From a virus: a stretch of DNA of 64,000 nucleotides. This document shows positions 44,787 to 52,896 of the stretch, piece by piece. The position numbers and the translations under genes were made by a program. The notes below the pieces were generated by a model. The model worked only from the letters and a program-made list of their open reading frames with translations. It did no database searches and was not told the origin of the DNA. The stretch covers positions 43,672 through 107,671 of IMG/VR virus record IMGVR_UViG_3300027747_002579. The stretch is one strand, 5' to 3'. Within the stretch, counting starts at the first letter, position 1. Each line of letters opens with the position of its first letter.

Positions 44787-45843
44787 TGTTTAAAAAGTAT
44801 GTCTTATTAATAATACTCTCATAGTCTGCATCAGTGATGTCTTTCTTCTTAGGAAGCTCCTTGAACATTCCTACATTTCCCAAGAAACCAAGTCCTACAC
44901 GTAAGTCATCCTCACCATAACTGTTCTTAATAAGTCTGAGGCTCCTGAAATATTTAGCACCAAATTGATCTTTGAGTTTTGAGAGTTCATATCCAGAAGG
45001 ATCTGCCACTTTATATCTCATAGGATCAAATAGTGCCAATACAACATCTGCGTCATTTTGTGTAGAGGAACTCTCTGCAAAGTCTTCGAGCTGAGGCTCT
45101 ACGTCACCATTTTTAAGTCTTGTGACATTAGAGATACTTCTGTTAAACTGACTCACAACCACTGGAGAATAGCCATAAAAGTCCCTTACAAAACGAAGCT
45201 CATCACTCATCTTATCAATAGCATCTTTCTTTGTAGGATGATCTTTTGTTGTCTTTAAGAGCCCTACGTGGTCTATGATGACAAGTGTCACTTCATTCTC
45301 ATTGTTAGGAATATAAATCTTGTTGTATTCATCCACTTCTTCCACTACACCATTTTTCATAGCATGAGCTCGTAATTGCTTTGATATTCCTATAGGGTTT
45401 TCTGGACCATCTATAATGGTGACAATGTCCATCAATTGATTAATGTAGTCTTCATACATCATAACAAGATCGTGCTCGTCCTTAGTCATCAGTTCTGTCC
45501 ATCCTAAGATTTTAGAAATGGGAATAATAACACCATGGTCTAGAAATATCTTTCTACTCACCCATTTAGAGAGTTTGTATGTTTTACTTCTCTCCATAGA
45601 ACGATAGATGATTTTCAGTTTTATATCAGACTTGTTCTTAGAAATATACCAATCTACAGGATTTAGAACATATGCATCATCAATAAACGATGTCTTGCCT
45701 GAACCTGTATTCCCACCAACAAGAGTGTAAATACGTTTTCTGATTCCTATATAATTGTTAAGACGAGGAAAACCCATAGGAATCCCTTTATTCTTACCAA
45801 GCATACCTTTCTCCACCTCGTTTCTTAACAATTCAAAGCTCAT
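44779..45843 (-). CDS. dnaB: DnaB-like replicative helicase
   Basis: A 354-residue RecA-fold helicase without the usual DnaB N-terminal domain. Walker A is GGNTGSGKTSF (residues 43-53), Walker B is VTLVIIDHVGLL, and SPVVVSQFNRS matches the DnaB H3 region. It should unwind the fork for the B-family polymerase. The gene upstream overlaps it by 4 bases and may encode its loader. Confidence 0.85.
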   Translation of the reverse strand: MSFELLRNEVEKGMLGKNKGIPMGFPRLNNYIGIRKRIYTLVGGNTGSGKTSFIDDAYVLNPVDWYISKNKSDIKLKIIYRSMERSKTYKLSKWVSRKIFLDHGVIIPISKILGWTELMTKDEHDLVMMYEDYINQLMDIVTIIDGPENPIGISKQLRAHAMKNGVVEEVDEYNKIYIPNNENEVTLVIIDHVGLLKTTKDHPTKKDAIDKMSDELRFVRDFYGYSPVVVSQFNRSISNVTRLKNGDVEPQLEDFAESSSTQNDADVVLALFDPMRYKVADPSGYELSKLKDQFGAKYFRSLRLIKNSYGEDDLRVGLGFLGNVGMFKELPKKKDITDADYESIINKTYFLNND

Positions 45844-46454
45844 ATGTCTGTACTCCCTTCTATTTCATCTGTTATTGTAATTTTGTTTCCTTCTCTAATA
45901 AGCTCTACAAAAGATTCGTAAGTTTTTTGATTCAAATATGTTAATGAATTTTGCATAAACGTAAGAGCATTTGATTTTGTCAATACAGATTTTTCTTTCT
46001 TCTGTAACACTTCAAATTCTAATGCTTCAATCAATTCACTAATTGTATATTCTCCTTCAGATAGAATCTTTTCAAGCTTTTCTTTACATTCATCTTTCTT
46101 AGTTCTAAGACTTCTTCCTCCTGAGAAAGATTTGTTCTTGTGTGTGAATGTGTCTGTACCTGGATAGGCTTTCCACCATCTGTCAAAAGCATCTTCGCTA
46201 GTTTTTCTCCTCTCATAAACAACACCATCATTGTCATCCTCTCTATAGAAAGCTAGAAGGTTTTGTCCTTCTAGCATTAACATTTCCTTCTCACTAATTA
46301 GTTGTTTTCTTATAATCAATTGACGAAGAGCTTTAAGTTTTGGTGTGTCACAAAACTTCTTTAAATCCATTTCCTTTTCACACATCTCCAAAAGAAATAT
46401 CACATCTAATGAATATCCTTTCTCAATAATGTTCTTGAATTTTGTTAGATTCAT
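45840..46454 (-). CDS. Possible helicase loader or replisome protein
   Basis: A 204-residue helical protein. The middle has FDRWWKAYPGTDTF followed by basic residues (FSGGRSLRTKKDECKEKLEKI), a pattern I have seen in phage replisome organisers. It overlaps the DnaB-like gene by 4 bases. Function is inferred only from this position. Confidence 0.5.
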   Translation of the reverse strand: MNLTKFKNIIEKGYSLDVIFLLEMCEKEMDLKKFCDTPKLKALRQLIIRKQLISEKEMLMLEGQNLLAFYREDDNDGVVYERRKTSEDAFDRWWKAYPGTDTFTHKNKSFSGGRSLRTKKDECKEKLEKILSEGEYTISELIEALEFEVLQKKEKSVLTKSNALTFMQNSLTYLNQKTYESFVELIREGNKITITDEIEGSTDI

Positions 46455-46605
46455 GTTCTTCTTGGTTTATGTTAACAATAATTTTTGCAGGACTTCTTCT
46501 TAATTCTTCGTAAAACTCTTGTTCTATTCTTAGAGCTTCTTCCCCAAGAAAAATCATTTCTTGGAGGTGGACTCTTTCGTAATCTTCTCTCTTGAAATCT
46601 TGCAT
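46423..46605 (-). CDS. Small acidic helical protein
   Basis: A 60-residue protein (EMIFLGEEALRIEQEFYEELRR). It overlaps both neighbours by 30-50 bases, more than usual here, so it is less certain. The sequence looks protein-like, helical and charged. Function unknown. Confidence 0.45.
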   Translation of the reverse strand: MQDFKREDYERVHLQEMIFLGEEALRIEQEFYEELRRSPAKIIVNINQEEHESNKIQEHY

Positions 46606-46823
46606 TTTAATTCTCTTTTATTTTTCACTTCTATTTTAGTAACAGGAATTCCTATTTTTTGACAATACAATTGTGCAATTTCTACGTCTCCTTCAGAATA
46701 TGCAATAGCATGTGTTTTGTTTTGTAATTCGAGAAGCAAAGGCTTTGCATAAACAGTGATGACACTTACGTATTTTCTTCCTTCATGTTTAGGATCGAGA
46801 TGTTTTAATTGATAAACTTTCAT
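46554..46823 (-). CDS. Hypothetical protein after DNA polymerase
   Basis: An 89-residue protein (RKYVSVITVYAKPLLLELQ, GDVEIAQLYCQKIGIPV) with a basic end. Its ATG shares a base with the polymerase stop. Function unknown. Confidence 0.58.
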   Translation of the reverse strand: MKVYQLKHLDPKHEGRKYVSVITVYAKPLLLELQNKTHAIAYSEGDVEIAQLYCQKIGIPVTKIEVKNKRELKCKISREKITKESTSKK

Positions 46824-47302
46824 TAGAATAAATTTAATTGTTGAGGGTTTATTTCTGCTCTTCTTTTCTTTCCTTCTGTTTGTATCTTATGTACAATTCT
46901 ATTTGCTTTTTCTATGTAATACTGATAATCAATGTTGTCTAGAGAATGGTCTTTAGTTAGATGATTACATACGTGCATCACCCATTCACCTGCTTCCACT
47001 TGTGAGAGTTCTGCAGCATTAGTTGTGCATTCAGGATTTTTCACTTTAAGAAGCTTTTCTCCTTTTTTTGATACATAATACCTAATCAATTTATTGTATA
47101 CAGTCTTTTCTCCAGATTTTTTATTCACTCCTTCGTAATGGAAATCTTTTGAAGCTTTCTGTCTAATACAAAAATCAAAAATATTATCATGAGAATGAAT
47201 GGTGTCAGCAATAGGGATGCCATCCACATAATAACGCTTAAGAGCAATAGGAACAATCCTAGCACTTTTGTTCTTGTGTAATTCAAAATCTGTAAGAAAA
47301 TC
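46823..47302 (-). CDS. DNA polymerase B, exon 2
   Basis: This encodes the last 159 residues of the polymerase: DFLTDFELHKNKS and IVPIALKRYYVDGIP, the thumb region that follows the KxKG motif in protein-primed-like B polymerases. The C-terminus is QLNLF, a match to the beta-clamp binding motif (QLxLF), so the enzyme may use the host sliding clamp. Read alone it would need a TTG start at 47305, but joining to exon 1 after GGT restores the expected spacing (KG, 8 residues, HKN) in frame. Confidence 0.85.
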   Translation of the reverse strand, partial: DFLTDFELHKNKSARIVPIALKRYYVDGIPIADTIHSHDNIFDFCIRQKASKDFHYEGVNKKSGEKTVYNKLIRYYVSKKGEKLLKVKNPECTTNAAELSQVEAGEWVMHVCNHLTKDHSLDNIDYQYYIEKANRIVHKIQTEGKKRRAEINPQQLNLF

Positions 47303-47430
47303 CAAGTTATTATCATAAAAGCTTTTTATCTTTTATTTCTTATGGTACTTTTATTCTCCCATAAGTTTGGCATATATTTTAATCCTATTTCAATATAGGA
47401 TCTGGACACTCGTGGCAAGATTATATTTAT

Positions 47431-48207
47431 TCACTTGCTATGCTCTACACTGCTTTTTGACCTTTCGCTATTCAAAAAGTTAGCACGGTATTTAGTAAAT
47501 CTTTCTTTTTTTCTAGACATGTAAAAATCTGCATCTTTATAAAGAAAATCATAAAAATTAGTGACATAATTATAGATGTTTTTGTCACGTTCTATGAAAG
47601 TAACACCTTTCTTTTTTTCTTGAGAATTAATGTGTAATCTAAACAATGATATTTTTCTCAATTGAGAAGGAGAGTATTGTAAATCTTCTTTTATGTAACA
47701 ATTTATTCCAGAAACAAGTTCATTTAACTTGTTTTTGAATAATTCTGCAAAAAGATTATTATTAAAAAGTAGTTCTATTTTAGGAAACTTATTTTTAATA
47801 CAACCATCACCATCCATAAATCCTCTGAAAAAGTCTCTAAAATATTCATTTGGTATATTGTCTAAATTTACTAAAAAATTAATATCAAAACTTTTTCTAT
47901 GTAAACTTGACATATATTTTTCTAAATCTTTAACCATTTTTTCAGATGTCCATTGTATTTTACAAGTTTTATATCCGTCAGCATTTGTAATAATTTGAAT
48001 ATTAGCTTCTGGACACACTTCGTTTTTAAAAAACTCAAGAATTTCTATATCGCTATCTTTTAAAGAAATTACTATGTGATTTAATTGCTTATTCACTTTT
48101 TGACTTATTATTGAACCGTCTGCAATTAAAAAACCTAATAAATATGCTTTTTTACCATTGTCTATTTTCTCAAAATAATCAAAATTCACCAATTTACCTG
48201 TTGCCAT
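47431..48207 (-). CDS. LAGLIDADG homing endonuclease (intron-encoded)
   Basis: A 258-residue protein from the ATG at 48207 (MATGKLVNFDYFEK). Two LAGLIDADG motifs are present: AYLLGFLIADGSI and FFRGFMDGDGCI, so it works as a monomer. The longer frame to 48285 starts upstream of a good promoter, so the shorter start is preferred. It would cut intron-free polymerase genes and so spread the intron. Confidence 0.88.
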   Translation of the reverse strand: MATGKLVNFDYFEKIDNGKKAYLLGFLIADGSIISQKVNKQLNHIVISLKDSDIEILEFFKNEVCPEANIQIITNADGYKTCKIQWTSEKMVKDLEKYMSSLHRKSFDINFLVNLDNIPNEYFRDFFRGFMDGDGCIKNKFPKIELLFNNNLFAELFKNKLNELVSGINCYIKEDLQYSPSQLRKISLFRLHINSQEKKKGVTFIERDKNIYNYVTNFYDFLYKDADFYMSRKKERFTKYRANFLNSERSKSSVEHSK

Positions 48208-48221
48208 TTTATTTATTTTTG

Positions 48222-48253
48222 CAAAGATAATTGTAAAATTTGACAATTCCAAG
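48222..48253 (-). promoter_or_regulatory. Promoter inside the intron
   Basis: On the minus strand CTTG is followed by 20 bases and TATCTTTG (48229 to 48222), a full match to the Bacteroidota consensus. The endonuclease ATG lies 14 bases further on. The endonuclease can therefore be made independently of polymerase transcription and splicing. Confidence 0.72.
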
Positions 48254-48338
48254 AAAAATAGGGATTTGTTATAAAAACTATTCACCGTTTTTGCCCAATT
48301 TTCAATCTATATTACTATAGAAAGAGGCAATTTTTTTC

Positions 48339-49829
48339 ACCTTTAAGTTTAACTTCGCCATCTGTTTTTATTGCAATATAATCATTCACTGTAGAAAATA
48401 TCATTTTCTTAAACTCCATTTCTTCTAATTCATAAGTTAATTTCATTGAAGTGGAAACTCTCCAATCTTCTTTAATCTTATTAAAAAGTTGTCTTTTTGT
48501 TTTAGGAACAATAAATGTAGCACCATCAGTGTTTGCCATGATGCATTTTATTTGATTCAATTCACATTCTTCTATAAGCATCAATATAGACAATTCTCCT
48601 GTAAGACAAGTGGCTAATGTCATTTGTTTGTCATACAACCAACTTGTCATTTCTGAACTTTTACCATACGGACAATTTCCTGCTTCTTTTAGTCCTGCAA
48701 CAATTCCTTTAAGTTTCTTATCTTTCTTAGCTAAAGGTTTTAGTTCAAGTCTTTTGAAATACACTTTACTATATCCTACAAGAAATTCTTTTCCTAAATG
48801 AGCTGGATAATACGAATTATTAATAATACTTGCTGGATAATATCCACTAACATCTACATCTACTAAATCATTGTCTTCATCAGATTGATAAATTTTACCA
48901 TTAATTACATTATGTAATCCTCCTTTAGCAAATGTGTAAGTTTGATTATAGAAATCAATACTTTCAATAAAATCTTCTGTTTGAGAAAGAGTGATGGTTT
49001 TTATTCTTGTTAAGAAGTTCTGTAACTGTTTGGTTTTAAATTTAACATATTTAGGGATACAATTTTTTAGGGCTATTGATTTTCTAAATGTGCCTTTTTT
49101 AGGAAGATCTTTGTATTCAATCTTCTTAGTTTCACAATAATATTTCTTAATAATCTCATCACCAATTTTAGAATTAGAATAGTTTAAACAAGGAATACCA
49201 AACTCTTCTTGTATATCCATTCTTAGTTCTATTTGATTAATTCCTCTATAGAGCGGATGAGTGGTGTCACCAATGGTTATCTTGTAGAATTCATATGTTG
49301 CCATAATATCATTCTTACAATAATCTCTGGTTAGTTGTCTCTCTTCAAAAGTCATGTTCTCTTTGAGATGATGAACAGGCATTTCTTCTATGTTCTCAAG
49401 ATCCATTTCAAACTCAAGCCTCTTCAATGACACTCTACGATTTTTATTGTCGTAGTGATGTATTTTGAACAAGTCGATTTGTTTCAATGTTAAATTGTGT
49501 TCACTGTATTCAGGTAACACCTCATAATTTGCATCATGAATAACATCTGCTGCTTTCTGAGCAATCATCGCTGCTAGTTCTAAAGAACCATAAGAATACC
49601 ATTCTTCAGCGTTACGAAGAATCCATTCTATCACCTGGCTGTCAAATCGTAGATTGTTATATCCCACCCAAAAACAGTCTGAATGAGTTTCTGTAAATGA
49701 AATAAACGAATGTAACTCATCTCTCTCAGCACTAATTTCAAACTCGAAATACATGTCTGTAGAGGGTTCGTAAATTCCTATGAGAAACATCTCCTTGAGA
49801 GTTTCTATGTCATACACCAATATCTTCAT
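48339..49829 (-). CDS. DNA polymerase B, exon 1
   Basis: This encodes residues 1-497 of a spliced enzyme of about 656 residues. Exonuclease motifs: VYDIETL (Asp7, Glu9), YNNLRFDSQ (57-65) and YCKNDIMAT (170-178). Polymerase motifs: A, DVDVSGYYPAS (324-334); B, KEAGNCPYGK (381-390); C, NTDGA (433-437); then KLKG (494-497). The size is that of compact phage B-family enzymes. It is the replicative polymerase of the module. Without splicing the frame ends after seven extra residues at 48315. Confidence 0.92.
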
Positions 49830-49831
49830 GA

Positions 49832-50083
49832 TTAGTTAATTAAATCATCTATAAAAATACCATGTTCTTCTAACGTAATATTAATAAACTCCCGCACTTT
49901 GTCTAAAAGTTCATACTGTTTATCTATAGAACTACTGTCATCATCAAGAGAATTCTCTATTAAATGCTTCATGTTGTGTTTAATTTCCCACAATGCTAGT
50001 GCAAGATCTGTAGACTTAGTTGCTCTTAAATGGGACATTTGGTCTTCCATTTCATCTAAATTAAATTCTAAAATTGCCTTCAT
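49832..50083 (-). CDS. Hypothetical acidic protein
   Basis: An 83-residue helical acidic protein (NLDEMEDQMSHLRATKS, NSLDDDSSSIDKQYELL). It stops two bases before the polymerase start, so it is probably the first gene of the replication transcript. Its leader is the A-rich repeat at 50087-50115. Confidence 0.58.
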   Translation of the reverse strand: MKAILEFNLDEMEDQMSHLRATKSTDLALALWEIKHNMKHLIENSLDDDSSSIDKQYELLDKVREFINITLEEHGIFIDDLIN

Positions 50084-50086
50084 GTT

Positions 50087-50115
50087 GTTTTGTTTTTGTT
50101 TTTGTTTTTGTTTTT
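50087..50115 (-). repeat. Hexamer repeat in a gene leader
   Basis: On the minus strand four perfect AAAAAC units (50115-50092) lead to the ATG at 50083. Bacteroidota genes rarely use Shine-Dalgarno pairing and favour A-rich leaders, so this could be a strong translation enhancer whose length may vary. Confidence 0.6.
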
Positions 50116-50186
50116 ATAAACGGTAATATAATACTCAAAATACATATATTTCGTATCATTTATGACACATTACGCCCAAAAAGGTA

Positions 50187-50471
50187 TTATTTTACTGATT
50201 TTGTGTAAAAGTCAACACAATGTATATGAAACATTTGAGTGTAAATATTTTCATTCCAATTGTCCCCATTGCGACAAAGATATTCAAAATGTCCTTCATA
50301 ATCAGATCCATATTTAGAAACATATGGATGAAATCTGATGAGTTTTGCTTGTGGAATTTCTCTATCAGCACCGCAGTATTCATCTAATGCTTTTTGCATG
50401 TCTTTAAAATCTGCTACAGCTAATACAGGATGACCATTTTCTCTGTCATGTGCTACGTATATTGTATTCAT
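50187..50471 (-). CDS. Hypothetical protein
   Basis: A 94-residue protein (IYVAHDRENGHPVLAVAD, DEYCGADREIPQAKLIRF). The ATG shares a base with the upstream stop. The 103 bases downstream hold no gene. Function unknown. Confidence 0.58.
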   Translation of the reverse strand: MNTIYVAHDRENGHPVLAVADFKDMQKALDEYCGADREIPQAKLIRFHPYVSKYGSDYEGHFEYLCRNGDNWNENIYTQMFHIHCVDFYTKSVK

Positions 50472-50641
50472 TAGTCTATTATTAAATCTAATATAGATTG
50501 TTTACACAAATGTATTTCATTTTCTATAGAGCCACCTTCTTCTATTGCTTCTTCACACAAAGTTACAAAATAAAGTATTTCTTCTTTGTGTTCTGGACAA
50601 TCTCTTATAATTTCATTTGCCCATTTTTTTAATTCTTTCAT
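50471..50641 (-). CDS. Small acidic protein
   Basis: A 56-residue gene (KKWANEIIRDCPEHKEEI, LCEEAIEEGGSIENEI). Its ATG overlaps the upstream stop (ATGA) and its stop overlaps the next ATG (TAATG), which makes it convincing despite its size. Function unknown. Confidence 0.68.
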   Translation of the reverse strand: MKELKKWANEIIRDCPEHKEEILYFVTLCEEAIEEGGSIENEIHLCKQSILDLIID

Positions 50642-51150
50642 TTTGTTTCTTTAAGTGATTTAATAAAATCTTCAAAACTATCAAATGGCTCTAATGACTT
50701 CCCATAAGCAAATGCTAATTTCATTTGTTCCTCTGTATAAAATGTTTCTTTAGCTTTTTCATATCCCTTCTTCCACCAAGATTTCTTATCATCTGCACCA
50801 ATAGTGGTAGTTTTAAATTCACCAAACTCATCAATTAGATGATTTATCAATTCTTTGTTGGCTAATTCATCCACAACGTCTTTCTTGATCAGTTTAGCAT
50901 AACTTATAATTTCAACATTACCATCAACCTCTTCCCACAGTCGTTGGCATACAAAATCTACATTTGGATAGGCTCTTATTCTTGATTCTATGTCATCAAA
51001 CACTAAAGCATCTTTTTCAATTTGTTTTACATCATCAGGATGTAATGGAAGATAATTCACTAAAGAATTGTTTCCATCAAGAACATCAATAGGATGTCCT
51101 ATATATTGCACCATCCATTTATTGTCTATTTTTCTTAATATTCCTTTCAT
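50638..51150 (-). CDS. Phage-conserved hypothetical protein
   Basis: A 170-residue protein with a beta-type start (GILRKIDNKWMVQYIG, LPLHPDD) and a helical end (WWKKGYEKAKETFYTEEQM). Proteins ending in this Lys/Tyr/Phe helix recur in phages as unknowns. It is coupled to the next gene by ATGA overlap. Confidence 0.6.
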   Translation of the reverse strand: MKGILRKIDNKWMVQYIGHPIDVLDGNNSLVNYLPLHPDDVKQIEKDALVFDDIESRIRAYPNVDFVCQRLWEEVDGNVEIISYAKLIKKDVVDELANKELINHLIDEFGEFKTTTIGADDKKSWWKKGYEKAKETFYTEEQMKLAFAYGKSLEPFDSFEDFIKSLKETK

Positions 51151-51153
51151 AAT

Positions 51154-51363
51154 TTATTTTTTAAATGTTTCAAATTCTCCTTTATAATTCACCGTTAAAT
51201 TGAACTTCTCACCACAATCGCATTTCACCTTTGTAATCCAAGATTTGTTTCTATTGATGCGATGGAAGTATTTTTCATCTTTATCAATGTGCAATTTTGT
51301 GCAATATGGGCAATTAAAATCAGTTTGTGCAATATCAATGAAAAAATGCTTAAATTCTATCAT
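51154..51363 (-). CDS. Small zinc-ribbon-like protein
   Basis: A 69-residue protein with CPYC (residues 18-21) and CDC (49-51), a possible zinc ribbon. It may bind nucleic acid or a host protein. No family named. Confidence 0.58.
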   Translation of the reverse strand: MIEFKHFFIDIAQTDFNCPYCTKLHIDKDEKYFHRINRNKSWITKVKCDCGEKFNLTVNYKGEFETFKK

Positions 51364-51375
51364 ATCTATTTTAAT

Positions 51376-51654
51376 TTAGTCTGTAAATAAAATAATATAA
51401 TCTTCTGTTAGTTCTTGCGTTTCTGTGAATTTTTTAATCCATCCATCGTATTGTAATTTATTCACATTCACTCTAAACACTTTGTTTTGCACCTCAGTTT
51501 CTATTTCATCTGGTAAATTCCATGCAATGTGGTCCAATTCATCTGTAAAAACATTATTAGAATCATTCCAATTATGTTCTGAATTTCTTGCAATGAAATA
51601 AACTATTGCATTATTATTAATTGCAAGTGTGGGGTTTAAATATATTTTAGTCAT
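51376..51654 (-). CDS. Hypothetical protein
   Basis: A 92-residue protein (IAWNLPDEIETEVQNKVF, KFTETQELTEDYIILF). It overlaps the upstream stop by 4 bases. Function unknown. Confidence 0.55.
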   Translation of the reverse strand: MTKIYLNPTLAINNNAIVYFIARNSEHNWNDSNNVFTDELDHIAWNLPDEIETEVQNKVFRVNVNKLQYDGWIKKFTETQELTEDYIILFTD

Positions 51655-51875
51655 TTATTAAAAGTTTTATTAAAATAATTTTCAGCGTTTGAACATTCTG
51701 AAATGTCAAACTCTGCTATAATTGGAAATTTACCATCAATTAACCCATCTCTAAATCCTTGGTTGTAAGCATTTTTGATTTGTTGTTTAAACATTTCTGT
51801 AGCTTGTAAAAAGTTTACATTTCTATCTATTCCTACAGTTAGATAAATGTGTTCTATAAATTCTATTGCTGTCAT
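51651..51875 (-). CDS. Hypothetical protein
   Basis: A 74-residue protein with KNAYNQGFRDGLIDG, a helix type repeated in several phage unknowns of this cluster. Function unknown. Confidence 0.55.
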   Translation of the reverse strand: MTAIEFIEHIYLTVGIDRNVNFLQATEMFKQQIKNAYNQGFRDGLIDGKFPIIAEFDISECSNAENYFNKTFNK

Positions 51876-51886
51876 ATTATATTTAT

Positions 51887-52078
51887 TTATGAGTATATTC
51901 CGTATTCTATTCTATGTAATATTATTTCCACTTTCTTTAGTCCTTCTATAGAATCCAATAAATCATTAGGGATGAAATTTCCTAACGCAGGAACAGGTGT
52001 TGACAACCAACGTTGAAATTTTTCCTCTTCATTGTTAAACACCATTAGTCCATATTCCAGCAATTCTTGTTTATTCAT
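51887..52078 (-). CDS. Hypothetical protein
   Basis: A 63-residue protein (FNNEEEKFQRWLSTPVPALG). It overlaps the upstream membrane peptide gene by 8 bases. Function unknown. Confidence 0.55.
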   Translation of the reverse strand: MNKQELLEYGLMVFNNEEEKFQRWLSTPVPALGNFIPNDLLDSIEGLKKVEIILHRIEYGIYS

Positions 52079-52241
52079 TGTCTTTAATTACGTTGTATAC
52101 AATTGCATAAATTACTACAAATCCCATAGATAGTACTATTATAATCCCAATAAGAGGATTATAATATATAGCATAACATAAACAAGTGAGTATACTAAAT
52201 ATTACAATAAGTGCTGCAATTGTCTTTAAATGTGTTTTCAT
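52071..52241 (-). CDS. Small membrane protein
   Basis: A 56-residue protein with two membrane segments (IAALIVIFSILTCLCYAI and GIIIVLSMGFVVIYAIV). It overlaps its upstream neighbour by ATGA. It is probably an early inner-membrane protein; role unknown. Confidence 0.6.
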   Translation of the reverse strand: MKTHLKTIAALIVIFSILTCLCYAIYYNPLIGIIIVLSMGFVVIYAIVYNVIKDNE

Positions 52242-52402
52242 AATTCTTTAGTTTCTTCTTTTATTAATCTATACACTATATAAGCCATTTGTGTGGCTAT
52301 GATTAATTTTAACATTTCATCTATTGTAATATTTTTCAATAAATTAAATATTACAAGAATATATATTAACAATATGAGCATAAATAATCCAAATGTTTTC
52401 AT
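52238..52402 (-). CDS. Small membrane protein
   Basis: A 54-residue protein with one strong membrane segment (LFMLILLIYILVIFNLL) and a second weaker one (KLIIATQMAYIVYRLI). Start and stop both overlap neighbours by 4 bases, as in a tight operon. Confidence 0.6.
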   Translation of the reverse strand: MKTFGLFMLILLIYILVIFNLLKNITIDEMLKLIIATQMAYIVYRLIKEETKEL

Positions 52403-52551
52403 TTTTTTGTTTTAAATTTTTCTATCAATTCTTCATTAGTGTAATACTTTCTAGCAATTCCTTTAACATAAGGTCTTTCTTGTGTTGTATACCAACCTTT
52501 GTCACATGCATACCAATGATTATCTTGTAACCATATTAAAAATTCCATCAT
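52399..52551 (-). CDS. Small hypothetical protein
   Basis: The ATG at 52551 overlaps the upstream stop (ATGA), giving 50 residues (FLIWLQDNHWYACDKGWY). A longer frame exists but runs deep into the neighbour. Function unknown. Confidence 0.58.
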   Translation of the reverse strand: MMEFLIWLQDNHWYACDKGWYTTQERPYVKGIARKYYTNEELIEKFKTKK

Positions 52552-52817
52552 AATAATTCTATTTCTTTGTCTACTTCTTTCCAATAAGTTAGTGCTTCAC
52601 CTTCTTTAGATTCATAAATATATTCTTTACCTCTAAATATAAAGTCACCATCTTCATCATATGGACTAGTTGCAGTTCTTTTTGGTTCAGATTTTATAAT
52701 TTCCCACACTGCTTTAGAAGCAAATTGTTTTGCATCTTCCCAATTACTAATTCTAGGTAATAAACCATAATACCATTCGACTAAATCTTTAGCTTTTTCT
52801 TTTGGTGATAATATCAT
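52548..52817 (-). CDS. Hypothetical protein
   Basis: An 89-residue protein (KDLVEWYYGLLPRISNWEDA, DGDFIFRGKEYIYE). It is the first gene after the structured gap at 52837-52890. Function unknown. Confidence 0.58.
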   Translation of the reverse strand: MILSPKEKAKDLVEWYYGLLPRISNWEDAKQFASKAVWEIIKSEPKRTATSPYDEDGDFIFRGKEYIYESKEGEALTYWKEVDKEIELL

Positions 52818-52836
52818 ATTATTTTGTTTTTAAATT

Positions 52837-52890
52837 TGTCAAGTTTCGCCCCCTGTATCTTGACAGAAGAATGCTCAAGGTACACCTTGA
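52837..52890 (-). other. Paired hairpins between genes
   Basis: TGTCAAG (52837-52843) pairs with CTTGACA (52859-52865), and a second near-palindrome at 52875-52890 (TCAAGGT/ACCTTGA) lies beside it. On the minus strand they follow a TAG stop by 6 bases and precede the next ATG by about 20 bases after the A-rich leader. No T-run follows, so they may protect or process the message rather than end it. Confidence 0.5.
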
Positions 52891-52896
52891 TGACAG

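Larger units (their letters stand above)
47303..48338 (-). mobile_element. Group I intron in the DNA polymerase gene
   Basis: The polymerase frame breaks after KLKG and resumes at DFLTDFEL about 1 kb on. Splice rules fit: exon 1 ends in T (AAAGGT) and the intron ends in G (AACTTG). The internal guide is visible: GCCTCTT in the intron pairs with AAAGGT with a G-U at the splice site (P1, one mismatch), and the adjacent AAAATT pairs with exon 2 GATTTT (P10). Near the 3' end two hairpins are clear (ATCCTAT with ATAGGAT; CTTATGG with CCATAAG). The 1,036-base intron carries a LAGLIDADG endonuclease gene. I did not resolve P3-P7. Confidence 0.85.

Noticed and set aside
47431-48285. Longer start for the intron endonuclease at 48285
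   Set aside because: The extra 26 residues are unlike the family and their start codon lies upstream of a consensus promoter.
46823-49829. DNA polymerase as two independent genes
   Set aside because: The second part has only a TTG start, and the intron splice rules with P1 and P10 pairing explain the break better.
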